A DNA stretch of 64,000 nt from Hyperoplus lanceolatus (GCA_026929865.2 CM049405.1:21005501-21069500); one strand, 5' to 3'; numbered from the stretch's first letter, positions 13,404 through 27,378 are shown. A program made the numbers and translations. The notes: generated by a model not told the origin, from the sequence alone.

Positions 13404-14221
13404 TTGAGTGCACGTGGTCAGCGTCGTACACAGAGGTTGGCTTTGGAAAATAGACGTATGAGTGCTGCCAGCATTGCTGAAGGGCTTGAAGGGGTGGGGG
13501 GTCAACCTGTCAGTGCTCAGACCATACGCCGCACTCTGCATCATACTGGTCTGCATGGCTGTCGTCCCAGAAGGAAGCCTATTCTAAAGATGATGCACAA
13601 GAAACCCCACAAAAAGTTTGCTGAAGACAAACAGACTACGGACATGGATTACTGCAACCATGTCCTGTGGTCTGATGAGACAAAATACATTTATTTGGTT
13701 CAGATGGTGTTAAGAGTGTGGAGAGGCAACCAGGTGAGGAGTACAAAGACAAGTGTGTCTTGCCTAGAGTCAAGCATGGTGGTTGGAGTGTCATGGTCTG
13801 GGGCTGCATTTGTGCTGCCAGCACTGGGGATCTACAGTTCATTGAATTCTAACATGTACTGTGACATACTGAAGCAGAGCATGATCCCCTCCCTTCATAA
13901 ACTGGTCCGCAGGGCAGTACTGCAACATGATAACGACCCCAAACACCCCTCCGTAAGACCACTGGCTTGCTAAAGAAGCTGAGGGTAAAGGTTATGGACT
14001 GGCCAAGCATGTCTCCAGTCTTAAACCCTATTGAGCATCTTTGGGGCATCCTAAAACGGGAGATGGAGGAGCGCAAGGACTCTAATATCCACCAGCTCCT
14101 TGATGTCGTCATGAATGGGTAGAAGAGGGTTCCAGTTGCAACCTGTGAAGCTCTAGTGAACTGCATGCCCAAGAGGGTTAAGGCAGTGCTAGAAAATAAT
14201 GATGGCAAAACAAAATATTGA
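13404..14221 (+). pseudogene. Tc1 transposase, 5'-truncated and frameshifted (right arm and loop)
   Basis: The plus-strand frame starts inside the DNA-binding region (SAQTIRRTLHHTGLHG) and passes the first catalytic Asp (LWSDETK). It reaches QHDNDPKH near 13930, then loses frame around 13950-13980. The C-terminal part (SPVLNPIEHLWGIL) is readable in another frame and carries an in-frame TAG near 14120. The N-terminus is missing. An old, inactive copy. Confidence 0.88.
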
Positions 14222-14668
14222 CACTTTGGGCCCTATTTGGAAATTTTTTCTTAGGGGTGTACTCACTTTTGTTGCCAGCAGTTTAGACATCAATGGCTGT
14301 GTGTCGAGTTATTTTGAGGGGACAGTAAATTTACACTGTTATACAAGCTGTACACTGACTACTTGACATTGTATCAAAGTGTCATTTATTCAGTGTTGTC
14401 GCATGGAAAGATATAATGAAATATTTGAAGAAATGTTAGGGGTGTACTCACTTTTGTGGGATACTGTATGAACATGACGTCATCCATAGCAACAGGGTCA
14501 ACCAAACCCTCTAGTCTTAGCTTAGGAGTCCCTCCCATTCCTTAGTAAAAGTTGGTCTTATCAGCTTTGTGAATAGGTTTTAAGAAATTACTCCTTACTG
14601 AGAACTTTTAGTGCTCCTTAGGAGTACTCTTAGCGCTAAGATAAAACGTTTTGTGAATACGGCCCCAG

Positions 14669-16350
<1,682 letters not shown>

Positions 16351-17281
16351 GTTCGTGGAGTCCCGGTCCCTATCAATGATTTTTAGGGAGCGACCTCACC
16401 TCGGCTTTTTCCGCCACTTTTCGTCAGTGTTGATGTTGGGTTCGTCACCGCCTCTCCCAGACTGCTTTATGTCTGGCAGCAGAGACCATGCGCGGTCGCC
16501 ATATTATGGAGCACCCCTCCCCTTCAGTCCCGTTACAGCACAGACCCACAGGAGCGGCGCAGGAGGCTACATACCGAGCAACGCTACCGCTGAGGAGGAC
16601 CAGTGATACAGCAAAACCAAGAGCAAAACGAGGACTCAGTGGGATGGATTAAAACTGTGGACACCGCTATTAAGCGATACTTATCAGTTTTAAACGACTC
16701 TGCAACGGATGAAAGGTTGCCTGTTTTCATTTTATTTCCTTTGAGTGAACCCACCCGCTAAAACGACTCACTATTCTCTGTTGAGCTAGCCGGTGATGGA
16801 GACTGGCAGCTAGCTAGCTGACGTTACTCCTCTGTCAGGCTAGCAATATATATTTACTGCTAACTTACTCAGCAGCTATTCTGCTTTCAGCGCGGGGGGC
16901 TCTTACAACGTAGCCTCGTGTTATAAAAAGCCACAAAATGATATCTCGGGCTTAAAAGGCGTAAACGGACAACACTGGTAGTTAGCCGGTGAATTACAAC
17001 TGGCATCAGCTGACGTTAGCTCGCTAGCTACTCTGCCAGCGGACGCTAGCCTCTCCTGCCTCGCTGTCACCGGAGAGCACTGAATCGTGAATGAGGACCT
17101 GTAAATATTGGCGCAACTTTGCCTGAAATTTGAGAGCAGTCGACGCTTGGTCGGATACTATATATATAAATATTTTTTTGTTGTAGTCTGTTGATCGTAG
17201 TTTTGTCAAGACGGCGGCGTTAACGAACTGCAACCTTATTGCGTACTGTCAGAGACAAACTACCCACCGGATTCTATCGAA
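16351..17281 (+). promoter_or_regulatory. tsc22d1: tsc22d1 long-isoform promoter and 5'UTR region
   Basis: This interval is richer in CpG than the flanking DNA (for example CCATGCGCGGTCGCC and GGAGCGGCGCAGG), contains several GCTAGCTAGC-type stretches, and leads straight into the start codon at 17282 with no splice acceptor needed. It has upstream ATGs, including a frame at 16355-16606 that does not join the main frame. A TATATATATAAATA stretch near 17160 lies too close to the ATG to be assigned confidently as the TATA box. The transcription start is not determinable from sequence alone. Confidence 0.55.
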
Positions 17282-19890
17282 ATGCATCATCCGGACCCTG
17301 CAGGAGACTCTGGCAGTGTTAAAAAGATGGCGAATCCGGCTGTCTTTCACAGAAGGGGTAGCAACACAGGCAGCGGGAGCGGCTCCACGCTGTCAACACC
17401 GGCAAACACGGTGGTCAATAACAGCCACGTCCCAGCCGATGAGTATCAGCCCTCCCTGTTGATTCAGTGCCAGCCTCCTGCCGGCTCATCCTCCACGGGT
17501 CCCCATCATATTCCACCCCACAGCCTGAATCTGCACTCTCATCCCCAGCAGCCCACGCAGTCGCTTGGAGCTCAGATGAAAAAGAAGAGTGGTTTCCAGA
17601 TCACAAGTGTGACCCCTGCACAAATATCTGTGAGTACCAACAACAGTATTGCAGAGGACACAGAGAGCTACGATGACCTGGACGAATCCCACACTGAGGA
17701 TCTCTCCAGTTCTGAGATCCTGGACGTGTCCCTCTCCCGCGCCAACGACATTGTGGGAGCCGAGAGAAGCTCTTCGGAAGAGACGCTGAATAACTTCCAT
17801 GAGGCGGAGACCCCTGGAGCTGTCTCCCCCAACCAGCCTTCACACCCCCACGCCCTGAACCAGGCTCATCAGCCCAGTGGGGGCATGGTCAATGGGACTT
17901 CACACCACCATCACCACCACCACCAACAACATCCTCATCAACCTAACCATGCCTCCGGGCCTGGGAGCACCCCATCGGCCCTCACCACTGGAGCTTTACC
18001 TTGTGTCACCCAGAAAATGCCTTCTAACGTGGGGGGCCCTCAAGAGAACTTTTCCCAGACTGCTGCCGCTCCAAGTATGGTTGCTCAGCCTGTCGGGCTT
18101 GTGGCCCCTGGATCTGTCCCTGGAATGCAAAGCTCTGCTACAGGCACTACAGTTAGCATAGTTAATCCCCAGACCAGCAGTGTTAGTAATGTGAATATGT
18201 TGAGCTCTGCCAATGTGCCTGTGAGAGGGGGGATCAGCAGCACAAGTGCTAACAGTTGCACTGGTGGCTATCCTCTCAATGTGATAAGCAGCGGTGGGGG
18301 GAGCGGAGGTGGAGGTGGTGCTGTTGCAGCTGGGGGCAACCTTGTAACCACTAATGTCAACATGATCCAGCAACAGCAAAACATCAGCTCCAACGTCTCT
18401 ATGACTACTGCGGCTGCCAGTGCCTCTGGAGGGATGGGACTGTCCGGTGTAATCCAGGGAAGAGGTGGACCTGCCGCGCTGCAGCCAGTGAGTGCCCCCG
18501 TCACTGCTGTGGCCCCAGCCCCCGTACCATCCAATCCTGCGCCAGCTCCAGCCCCCGCAGTGGTTGCCACCAGTTCTCGCTTTAGGGTGGTGAAGCTGGA
18601 CTCTAGCTCCGAGCCCTTCAAGAAGGGCCGATGGACATGCACTGAATTCTACGACAAGGACAACCCGGCCTCCGCTGCCAGCTCCTCCTCCACACCTGAT
18701 ACTGGGTCTCTCAGCATGCGTCACTTTGTCTCCGAGAGCTTTGCCGGGCCTTTGGAGAGAGAAAGCACAAGTGGTAGTTCTGTGAGTAGCACTATGAGTA
18801 CGTTGAGCCATTATACGGAGAGCGTGTGCAGTGGAGAACCCGGGGGAGCCCCAGTATCCCAGCATGCGCAGGATTATGCCTCCCCTCCTCAGGGCTATCA
18901 AGGAATCCTCCCCAGTGGCTTAAGCATGGGACTGTCTCAAACCCAACCTCACATGCACGGCCAGGATATTACCCATTCACATGTGAAGACTACAGGGGGC
19001 CCCTCAAACATACATCAGCCTCAGTCCATGCAGGGCCACCACCAGGCCACCACCATTGGACTGTCTACATCTGCCGCACACCAGCAGCAGCTCACATATG
19101 CCCAGGCTGTTGCTAGTCAATCCACAGGATCCACACAGGGCCTAGTGGGTGTTCAGCAGCAGAAGATGGGCTACGTCAACCTTCCACAGCAGCCATCTGC
19201 TACGCCCCAAGCAGTGCAGGTAAGGCCACCCGAGTACACCCAGCAACACCAGGGTGTTGCCCAGGCTGCTACTTCTCAACCCCTGTCAAACCAAGCAGGA
19301 TCAGCTCCCTCCGGGCCATCTAGTGGAGCCTGTCAGATGATGGGAGGCCTGCAGCAGTCACAGGCACTCATTCATACACAGCCCCAGCAGCCCTCGTCCC
19401 ATCAGGCCCCCATCTCCATTATGCCCTCTCACGTTGGAGTACCACAGTCACTCCCTACACAAAACCAGGGCCTAGGCAGCCAGCTGCCGACAACGGTCCA
19501 CCAGAGTCAAGTGTCTGCAACAAGCGTGCCTCCCGCCAACCCTCAGAGCGATCCCCAGGCCCAGCCCCAAGCCCACAACGCTAGGAATAGTGTACAGATG
19601 CCCCCTCAGAGCCAGCTGTCTGACTACAGCAGCAGTGTCCAGGCCCTGGCTCACGCTGCCCAGGCAAGTGTCCTCTACGCTAGCCTGCCCACCTTCACCT
19701 CCACTCAGCTGCAGGATGCCCAGCGGCTGCTCCTCCAGCACCAGTCAGCTCTGTTGGGGCTGCCCAAGCTAGTGGAGTCTGCATCTGGATCAAGCGCAGG
19801 CCAGGGTCAAGAAGCCGAGGGCAACGCTGCCACCGCCAGTGCCTTATCTGCATCAGCTGGTCTCAAGGCTGTTGATGGAGAGGAGGATGG
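17282..19890 (+). CDS. tsc22d1: tsc22d1 long-isoform first coding exon
   Basis: This exon encodes residues 1-869 plus two bases of codon 870 of the long TSC22 domain family protein 1. The protein is a leucine-zipper regulator with a mainly disordered N-terminal region. Conserved blocks, by comparison from memory with human TSC22D1 isoform 1, are: KKKSGFQITSVTPAQIS (residues 100-116), an acidic block SIAEDTESYDDLDESHTEDL (122-141), SSSEETLNNF (163-172), and FRVVKLDSSSEPFKKGRW (434-451) followed by TCTEFY. Between them are low-complexity tracts: a His run at about 208-214, Gly-rich, Ala/Pro-rich, and a long Gln/Ser/Pro-rich tail. The donor GATGG|GTAAGC leaves GG, completed by T of the shared exon to Gly. 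The full long protein would be 976 residues; human is about 1073. Antisense frames, one of 301 codons, are shadows of this exon. Confidence 0.97.
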
Positions 19891-22591
19891 GTAAGCGAGA
19901 CCTTTTCCTTCATTTTCCGTTTTAGGTATTTGTTTGCTTGATAGGTTTAAACACAGCTGTAGTGTGGAATCAAAGAGTACTGAGAGAGGCCTGTAGCAGC
20001 CAATAATGTATTATTGTGTTAAAAGTGAATAAGGTAGTAACTTGCAAATAAAGGAAAAACTTTTCTGAATTTGTTATTACATAATGGGCAAAACATGATG
20101 TTGTTGGCTCAGAAATGTTATTACGTTATTGGAAAGTCACTACATTATCAGCTTTCATTGCATTAAAACCTGAAAAGGTACTTATTCTATTATTGGCAGT
20201 TATTACGTCCACCATTATAACATTATTGGCTGCTACAAGGCCTTCTGTTGAATGGGTGTTTGTAAACCAACTCAGCATTTCAGAGTGTGTTTGAACTTGA
20301 AGCTAGGGGATTTTCACCGGTTGCTGTGGCAGCTGTGAGGGAAGAAAAATATTATTGTTTCCCCAGATAGCCAGCAGTGGCCAGGTCGCCACAGACCGTC
20401 TGTCCTCTGCCAGCGGGACACAGTACACTGCTCAGCCGGATGTGACATCTCTCTTGTGCCTATCAAGTGGCTGCAGTGATTCAACATTTTACCTATAGCC
20501 TGCCTGAGTCCTGAGAGTCCGCCTTACGGAGCACAATTTCACACAGTTCACTGTAAACACTCCTTCAGCACATGCGTTGTAGAAAAGCAGGAAACAAGGA
20601 AGCGGCTTTATGATTATTTAATTAGGGATGGAAGAAGGCATGTAGCTACAAACGTGATTAGACTTGAGTGAACAAATTCTACAGATGAGGCAAAACATCA
20701 CAGACAATAATTAGATTTTTTTTTCTGCAGTCTGTCTCTCAAAGGAAGGCATGACAATACCCTTTCTACTTTGCTCATGAGGAAGACTTGATGGTTTACT
20801 TGTTGACAATGAGGATCGTTGTTCTCCTTCACTAAAAGCTTATTGATTCTTTTAAATATCGCTCTCTCACTCTCCCTCATTGTCTAGGGTTTTCCTCCAT
20901 TCCTATTTGTAACTCCTTTCTAATCACTACAGTTGGCTAGCCATGTATACCCAGGAACAGCTGAGAATTCTGTGGAATGTCCTCCCAGTAATACGTTTTA
21001 AGAACTGCTTTTGAGGTTCCTGGGGAATTGTAATCACCCTGCAGTAGCAGGAAATAACCCATATTTCAGTCACTCTTACAATCTTAAGCCCCTTTTCCTG
21101 GAAAACCTCAGCTTTTAGGGTGTTTTGCATACCTTAGTTATAATGATGAACCGGTAAGGAGGAGAAACCAAGGTGATCACTGGACTTCTGGATGTTACAT
21201 GTAATTGTGTTCATTGCGTTTCAGTCTGTCTTTATGGCCCAGTTAGATGGATGCCGAAGGATGGCTACTGTTCTCACATGACGTTTAACTCTGAGGAATG
21301 TGAAATCTTTGGGGATCAGGTGGATTATTGTCTTTGATGATAAGTAGCAATTGGGTGAAACCAAAGCCCTCGTTACAAATGAGAAGATTGTCCTGGTGAA
21401 TTAGGCTCAAGGTTTATTATTGCTCTCCAGTTTACCTGCTGTCACACAAGTGCAAGGACTCTTCAGTACAGTGCCTGCTAGAGTTTGTGTATCCCTATCA
21501 ATGGCTCGCTCTCTCTCTCCGTCTCTCTCTTTACCAATGAACCTCCGAATCCCCAAAGATGACGGCACAGCTTCATCAGCTGATTCATACACACACTATA
21601 TAATGCACTTACAAAGACCTAAAACAAGGCCTCTCCTAATTGAGCCATTTCAGAGTTTATCATCTGCTGACTTTAATTATGTTTCTTATATGTAATTCAT
21701 TTTCTAAGATTATTTTCTACAGACAAACTACACTGTGGGTAATAATTGGAGCATAATTGGAGCATACATTAAACATCTGCAAACTGTTCCACAGGGATAT
21801 TTGCATTAAATGTTAAGCGTTGTCAATTTCTTTATAGGTCCATGGTCGACACATGTTAAGGTCTTAATGTGTTAGATGACCGTGACCTCATAATTCACCA
21901 GCTAATGCACAGCTGTAAACACGCCAGGGTCTCTTTTGAGTGTTGTTGCACGTGTATGTTGTCTGTCTGTTTGAACCAGGGAGGGAGGGTGTCAAACTGT
22001 CAATTGTGCATTTGCGCTAATGGGTGGTACTGTGTGTGTGGGCAGGCTGCTGGGGTTTGTAGGTAAATCAGTGATGCCAGCTGTTTAATGTCATGAGCAA
22101 AACATAACTAATGTTAGAAAAGGTATTCTAATGTGACCGTTTGCAGGTTTCCACATGCGCAAGTTTGTGTGTGAGGATGTGGTTTTTGTGCATTTAGTCT
22201 ATGTGGGTGTTTCTGCATGTGCTGATGTCCTGCAGCTTAGTTCTCGTTTCCAACCTTCAGATTGAAGACTGTTTTTGACGAGACGTAATTAAGGGCAGGT
22301 TAGCAAACTTGGCTAGCTTACTGTGGTAGTGGCTGGATAGAGGAAACAAAATAATATTGGCAGCCAGTAACTTTAACTCATTAGTTTGGTCTGTATAATG
22401 TAGGTTGGTAGATTGAAATCTGGCTGTTAGCTTATTTCTAATACTGTGTTAATGAATGTTGTTTAGCTTCTAGTTTACAGTTGTTGAGATCGAATTAATG
22501 GATTCAGATTTAATATTTCAACTGCAACTCTGTTTATTCAATTTTTCACTCAAGCTTTTGAATTTTTTTTTAATAAATCTGCCACTTCCAA

Positions 22592-22593
<2 letters not shown>

Positions 22594-22647
<54 letters not shown>
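22594..22647. repeat. (GT)n microsatellite
   Basis: About 54 bp of pure GT repeats within tsc22d1 intron 1. Confidence 0.97.
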
Positions 22648-22650
<3 letters not shown>

Positions 22651-24628
22651 AGTAACGCGACAGGACAACCCATTTGGAGTGAAATTAAACTAAATGCATA
22701 ACACTCATTACGCCAATTAAGCCATTAAAATAACTATATTGGGACTAATAAAAAAATATACTAATTATTAATGGTTGAAGCAGTCATCGAGCTGCTACTT
22801 GCATTGTACAGGTTTAAAAAAATAAACAGTAGGGGCAGTTTTCAACAAGGATATTAGACTGTCGTGGGACAGTGTGTGTGTGCTCTCTCGGGGGGGGATG
22901 TGAGCCCAATGGCTGCGTGCGTGATGGCTATCTCTGCTACTGTCCGTTTTCAATGTAATCTTCCCTCTGGCAGTGCAGAGAGCCAGTGTGTGCCGGGGCC
23001 TGTTGCTCATTGTGTGGAGATCAACGAGATCCCCAAAATTCCCAACAGGCAGAGGAAGTGACCCCACCTGACCCAAACCCATTTAGTCAGGTCTACCGAA
23101 GCCCGGTGAGACCACTGAGGGCACAGCAGACTGGACCAGATAGAACCAGCCTGAGCAGAGTTGGGCAGCACTGTTACAGCAACCATAAATCCTGCCATTG
23201 TGTTGCTTTGTCAGTGTTTGCTTTGTACATAGTTTTGGCTCGGGGATGGTTATACCATGACAGGCTATGGCACACCTGATGTCCAGATGTTCTAGTCTGT
23301 CATTATAAAGTGGGTCCTAGATACACTGCGTTCCAAATTATTAGGCAAATTAGATTTTCCAAGATTTTCCTAAATGGTCGATGCGAATCAGTCAGTATAA
23401 TTTTCAAGTCACCAACTGTTAGAGTATATTTAGAATTTTATTGAACAAACCTCCCAATAATAAAAGTATTTTTTTTAAAAATAAAAAACTCCAAATGCAC
23501 TGTTCCAAATTATTATGCACAACAGAGTTTCAAAACATTTTATAGGTTGTAAACAACTAAAAATGGTCATTTGTTGAATTTGCAGTATTAAGAGGTCATA
23601 TTTACTGAAATCAAAAGCTATTTCAATCAAAACCATCTAAATAGGCCAAGTTACATGTTAACATAGGACCCCCTCTTTGATATCACCTTCACAATTCTTG
23701 CATCCATTGAACTTGTGAGTTCTTGGAAAGTTTCTGCTTGAATATCTTTGCAGGATGCCAGAATAGCCTCCTATAGCTGCTGTTTTGATGTGAACTGCCT
23801 CCAAACCTCATAGATGTTTTGCCTGAGGATGCTCCAAAGGTTCTCAATAGGGTTAAGGTCAGGGGAAGATGGGGGCCACACCATGAGTTTCTCTCCTTTT
23901 ATGCCCAAAGCAGCCAATGACGCAGAGGTATTCTTTGCTGCATGAGATGGTGCATTGTCCTTAATGAAGATGATTTTACTACGGAAGGCACTGTCCTTCT
24001 TTTTGTACCACGGAAGAAAGTGGTGAGTCAGAAACTCTCCATACTTTGCCGAGGTCATTTTCACACCGTCAGGGACCCTGAAGGTGCCAACCAGCTCTCT
24101 TCCCATGATTCCGGCCCAACACATGACTCCACCACCTCCTTGCTGACGTCGCAGCCTTGTTGGGACATGGTGGCCATTCACCAACCATCCACAACTTCAT
24201 CCATCCGACCATCCAGGGTTGCACGGCACTCATCAGTAAACAAGACTGTTTGAAGATGAGTCTTCATGTATTCCTGAGCCCACTGCAACTGTTTCAGCTT
24301 GTGATCATTGTTTAGGGGTGGCCGAATAATAGGTTTATACACAGCTGCAAACTTCTGGATCCTACACCTTGAGGTTTGCGGCACTCCAGAGGCACCAGAA
24401 GCTTCAAATACCTGTCTGCTGCTTTGTGAAAGCATTTTAGCAGCTGCTCTCCTATTCCGATGAATGTGTCTGGCAGAAACCTTCCTCGTATTACCTTTAT
24501 CCGAACGAACCCGTCTGTGCTCTGAATCAGCCTCAAATCTCTTCACAGTATGATGATCACACTTAAATTTTCGTGAAATATCTAATGTTTTTATACCTTG
24601 TCCAAGGTATTGCACTATTTGACGCTTT

Positions 24629-25834
24629 GAGAGGCACCTATTTGCAGACCCATGGGGGAAACCATTGAAAGTGGAGCTCCACCGGAAGCCACGCCCCGAA
24701 CTCATTTCATTGGTCAGAATTGTAACCTACTCTGAATTTGTTGTCTTCTTTTTGATTTACTGCCGGAGTTCACCTAGCGGTGAATAATAACACACAGTTT
24801 CCACCGGTTATGATGCTAGTACACAGTAAAATACGTCAGTTTGTTAAGGGTCCCAAGAGGCCAGGACGGTGGTAAAAAGTAGATGTTGAGGTAGAAGATG
24901 AATGAAGCAACGAAGCTTTGGGTACATCTTCCGAAATCCGTCTCTTTAATTCACAATTATCACAAGTAGGTCAATCACATACAAATATCAACTCTTTTAT
25001 CTTAGAAGTCCTGGAAACAAATGCTTGTCTTTTCCTCTTAAACGAAGCTGTAAATAGCCTTTACGTAGTGTCAGTTGGAGCCTTGTTGCAGCAGTGCAGG
25101 CTAATGCTAACTGTGTTCGGATTAATAAACCTATTGTATTCTGCGGCTGCACGCGATCGTTACTGTTCACTTGCGTGATCACAAAGTCACAGACGAGCCT
25201 CGTTAAATAGCCTAATATGAACATAGGCTATTTATGTCTGGTTGAAATGTAATTCTGCGGCTGCACACGATTGTTACGTTCATTTACGTGATCACAAAGT
25301 CACAGACGAGCATCGATCGTGCAATAGCCTAATATGAATATAGAAATGATATAATAATTAAAACTGTGATCACTAGAGGACAAGGGATCTGGTAATAAAT
25401 CAATCAGGATCTAGAATGGAAACTGTCACCTTATGTGTCAGACGTTAATGCCTTTCACCCCGCTTTTTAAAATGAGCTGTTTATTTTAATGTTGTGGCAC
25501 TTTTTGTGTTTCATTTATAAGAGTTTATATTTGTATGTGATTGACCTAGTGTGATAATTGTGAATTAAAGAGACGGATTTTAGAAGATTTACACAAAGCT
25601 TCGTTGCTTCATTCATTTTCTACCTTAACATTTTACCACCGTCCTGGCCACTTGGGACCCTTAACAAACTGATGTATTTTACTGTGTACTAGCATCATAA
25701 CCGGTGGAAACTGTGTATATTCCCCAAACAACAAGTGTAGGTTACAATTCTGACCAATGAAATGAGTTTGGGGCGCTCCGGTGGAGCTCCACTTTCAATG
25801 GTTTCCCCCATGGGTCTGCAAATAGGTACTCTTG
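24629..25834. mobile_element. hAT-like foldback element with 8-bp target duplication
   Basis: The ends are GAGAGGCACCTATTTGCAG and, reversed, CAAGAGTACCTATTTGCAG, flanked by identical GACGCTTT at 24621-24628 and 25835-25842. An 8-bp duplication fits hAT. The arms of about 320-370 bp (24629-24995 and 25515-25834) are inverted copies, the left arm carrying an extra segment of about 60 bp near 24735-24790. The spacer of about 520 bp holds two direct repeats. No transposase is present, so it would have to be mobilised in trans. Confidence 0.85.
25136..25345. repeat. direct repeat pair inside the hAT-like element
   Basis: Two units of about 90 bp share ATTCTGCGGCTGCAC, then GTGATCACAAAGTCACAGAC, then AATAGCCTAATATGAA. 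They start near 25138 and 25252 and differ by scattered substitutions. They form the spacer between the long inverted arms. Confidence 0.85.
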
Positions 25835-26506
25835 GACGCTTTTGGGCAGCAGAGAGATCCTTTTTCTTTCTCATATTGCTTGAAACTGTGGCCTGCTTAA
25901 TAATGTGGAACGTCCTTGTTAAGTAGATTTCCTTTTGATTGGGCTTACTTAGCAAACCGATTATCACAGGTGTCTGAGATTGATTTCAATGATCCAAAGC
26001 GCGCTGAGACACAATACCATCCATGAGTTTAAATTAAATACAAAAAATTAAATGTTTATGACACTTAATTCCAATTTGCATAATCATTTGGAACACGGTG
26101 TAAAAGATATCCTGGCTCGTCTTTTAACTCCTGTTTCCACAGCTGACAAATATTTTAAAATATACAAATATATTATTTTTTTTGTCTTATTCCCTGATTA
26201 TTTTACGACATTGAGTTTAAAAAATGCCACAGAGGTGCCAATACTTTGTTTCATAAGAATATATTTAGGACTTTCACTCCAAATGAATTGTTCCTAGTGA
26301 ATGCATCAATATTGTGGCAGTAGGCCTGTCTTTTTTAATTTTTTTAACAGGCTCTGGTTTGTCCACAGTGGCACATCGCTGAAGTGTTTCACTTAAAGTA
26401 AACAGCATTTGTTATTCGTTATGCTGCTGACACCTCCCTCCCCCATCCCTACCACAAAGACCGAGCCAGAGAACACCAGAACACAGCAGAGCAGCAACAT
26501 GCTGCG

Positions 26507-26509
<3 letters not shown>

Positions 26510-26550
<41 letters not shown>

Positions 26551-26553
26551 CGC
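26510..26553. repeat. (GA)n-(GC)n microsatellite
   Basis: A GA array of about 36 bp passes directly into GCGCGCGC. Confidence 0.95.
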
Positions 26554-27329
26554 TCACTACATGCTAGTGAATATTTACTATGTCTTTCTAATCCAAGCAC
26601 TGAAAGCATGAATGGCAGCATGACGCTGAACGAGGAGATGCGGAGCAGCTCACTGTGTGTCCGTATTTTTCTATATCACCAAACGCATGTCCATTGCTTA
26701 TTTATATGCTTCGTGCACATACGTCATTGATTTCATTTGTCTCGGCCCCTTCTCTCCGATGGTTTATTTTTCCATCGATAAACAGGATTGTTTCACTTAA
26801 GAGTTTGGCGGGAAACTAATGGCTTGTAATGGATGATAATGGATTGTTTTTAGCCTGCCTTTCATCTGGGAGAAACTGCCCTTCCACCCTTGCGGAAGCA
26901 CACACACATGCGTCGCGCGCACACGCCCACTATCCTTGTTGAAAACTGCTGCTACTGTTAATTTATTTTTTAAACTTTTAGATTGCAAGTAGTAGTTCGA
27001 AGACTGCTTCAACCATTATTAATTAGTAGATGTATTAGTCCAATTTTAGTTAATTTTAATAGCTGGTTTGGCATAATTAGTTGTTATGCATTAGTTTAAT
27101 TTCACTACAAATGGGTTATCCTGTTGGGTTCATTTAATGTGTGACCAGTAATGGCATTGCAAATAAAACATTTATATATTCTTAGTTTAGCATTTCCTAG
27201 AAATTGAAATCATTGCTGTCCTTGGGAGATGGTTTGGTCCAGTGCTACATGCTAACATTTTACAGCATTGTTAGGTCTTGGCCTCATGTTAATAGCAGTC
27301 AGCCAATATTGCTATTGGGATCATGTCTA

Positions 27330-27332
<3 letters not shown>

Positions 27333-27378
<46 letters not shown>
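27333..27378. repeat. (AT)n microsatellite
   Basis: About 46 bp of pure AT dinucleotides within tsc22d1 intron 1. Confidence 0.95.

Larger units (their letters stand above)
12828..14466. mobile_element. Tc1-like element rearranged into a head-to-head palindrome
   Basis: The terminal repeats start CAGTATCTCACAAAAGTGAG at the left and, in reverse, CAGTATCCCACAAAAGTGAG at the right. TA lies at 12826-12827 and 14467-14468. Each long terminal repeat (about 210 bp) repeats the AAAGTGAGTACACCCCT motif at its inner end, an IR/DR arrangement. Instead of a 5' and a 3' end, both halves carry the transposase C-terminus next to the terminal repeat: minus strand at 13052-13381, plus strand at 13893-14221. 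The arms of about 575 bp enclose a loop of about 490 bp with more upstream transposase sequence on the plus strand only. Confidence 0.88.
11336..14665. mobile_element. Harbinger-like non-autonomous element hosting two later insertions
   Basis: The ends are inverted: GGGCCGTATTCACAAAAC at the left and GTTTTGTGAATACGGCCC at the right. They are flanked by CAG at 11333-11335 and 14666-14668. A 3-bp CWG-type duplication fits the PIF/Harbinger superfamily. The inner flanks carry matching AAGAGTA/CTCCTAA phrases in opposite orientation. Removing the TTAA-flanked MITE (11618-12185) and the palindromic Tc1 (12828-14466) leaves about 1.1 kb, a normal size for a non-autonomous element. No Harbinger transposase or Myb-like gene is visible. 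Confidence 0.75.
23651..25874 (-). pseudogene. Tc1 transposase pseudogene, split by insertion
   Basis: The start codon is at 25874 (MRKKKDLSAAQK). The frame is broken at 25842 by the inserted element and resumes at 24628 with the helix-turn-helix region (RQIVQYLGQGIKTLDISRK). The catalytic residues are visible: FTDECRATLDG, then KDNAPSHAA, then SPDLNPIENLW (DD34E pattern). A frameshift lies near 24185 between the first and second catalytic Asp, and a stop lies near 23771. The C-terminal remnant (SSMDARIVKVISKRG) then runs to a TAA at 23651. An inactive copy. Confidence 0.92.
23324..26100 (-). mobile_element. Tc1-like element interrupted by a hAT-like insertion
   Basis: The ends are CACTGCGTTCCAAATTATTA at the left and, reversed, CACCGTGTTCCAAATGATTA at the right, with TA at 23322-23323 and 26101-26102. 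The transposase runs on the minus strand. Subtracting the 1206-bp inner element and one 8-bp duplication leaves about 1.56 kb, the usual Tc1 length. Unlike the other two Tc1 copies here, this one keeps a normal 5'-to-3' arrangement. Confidence 0.92.

Noticed and set aside
17996..18901. 301-codon antisense frame within tsc22d1 exon 1
   Set aside because: It is a mirror of the biased, low-complexity codon use of the real exon and has no homology.
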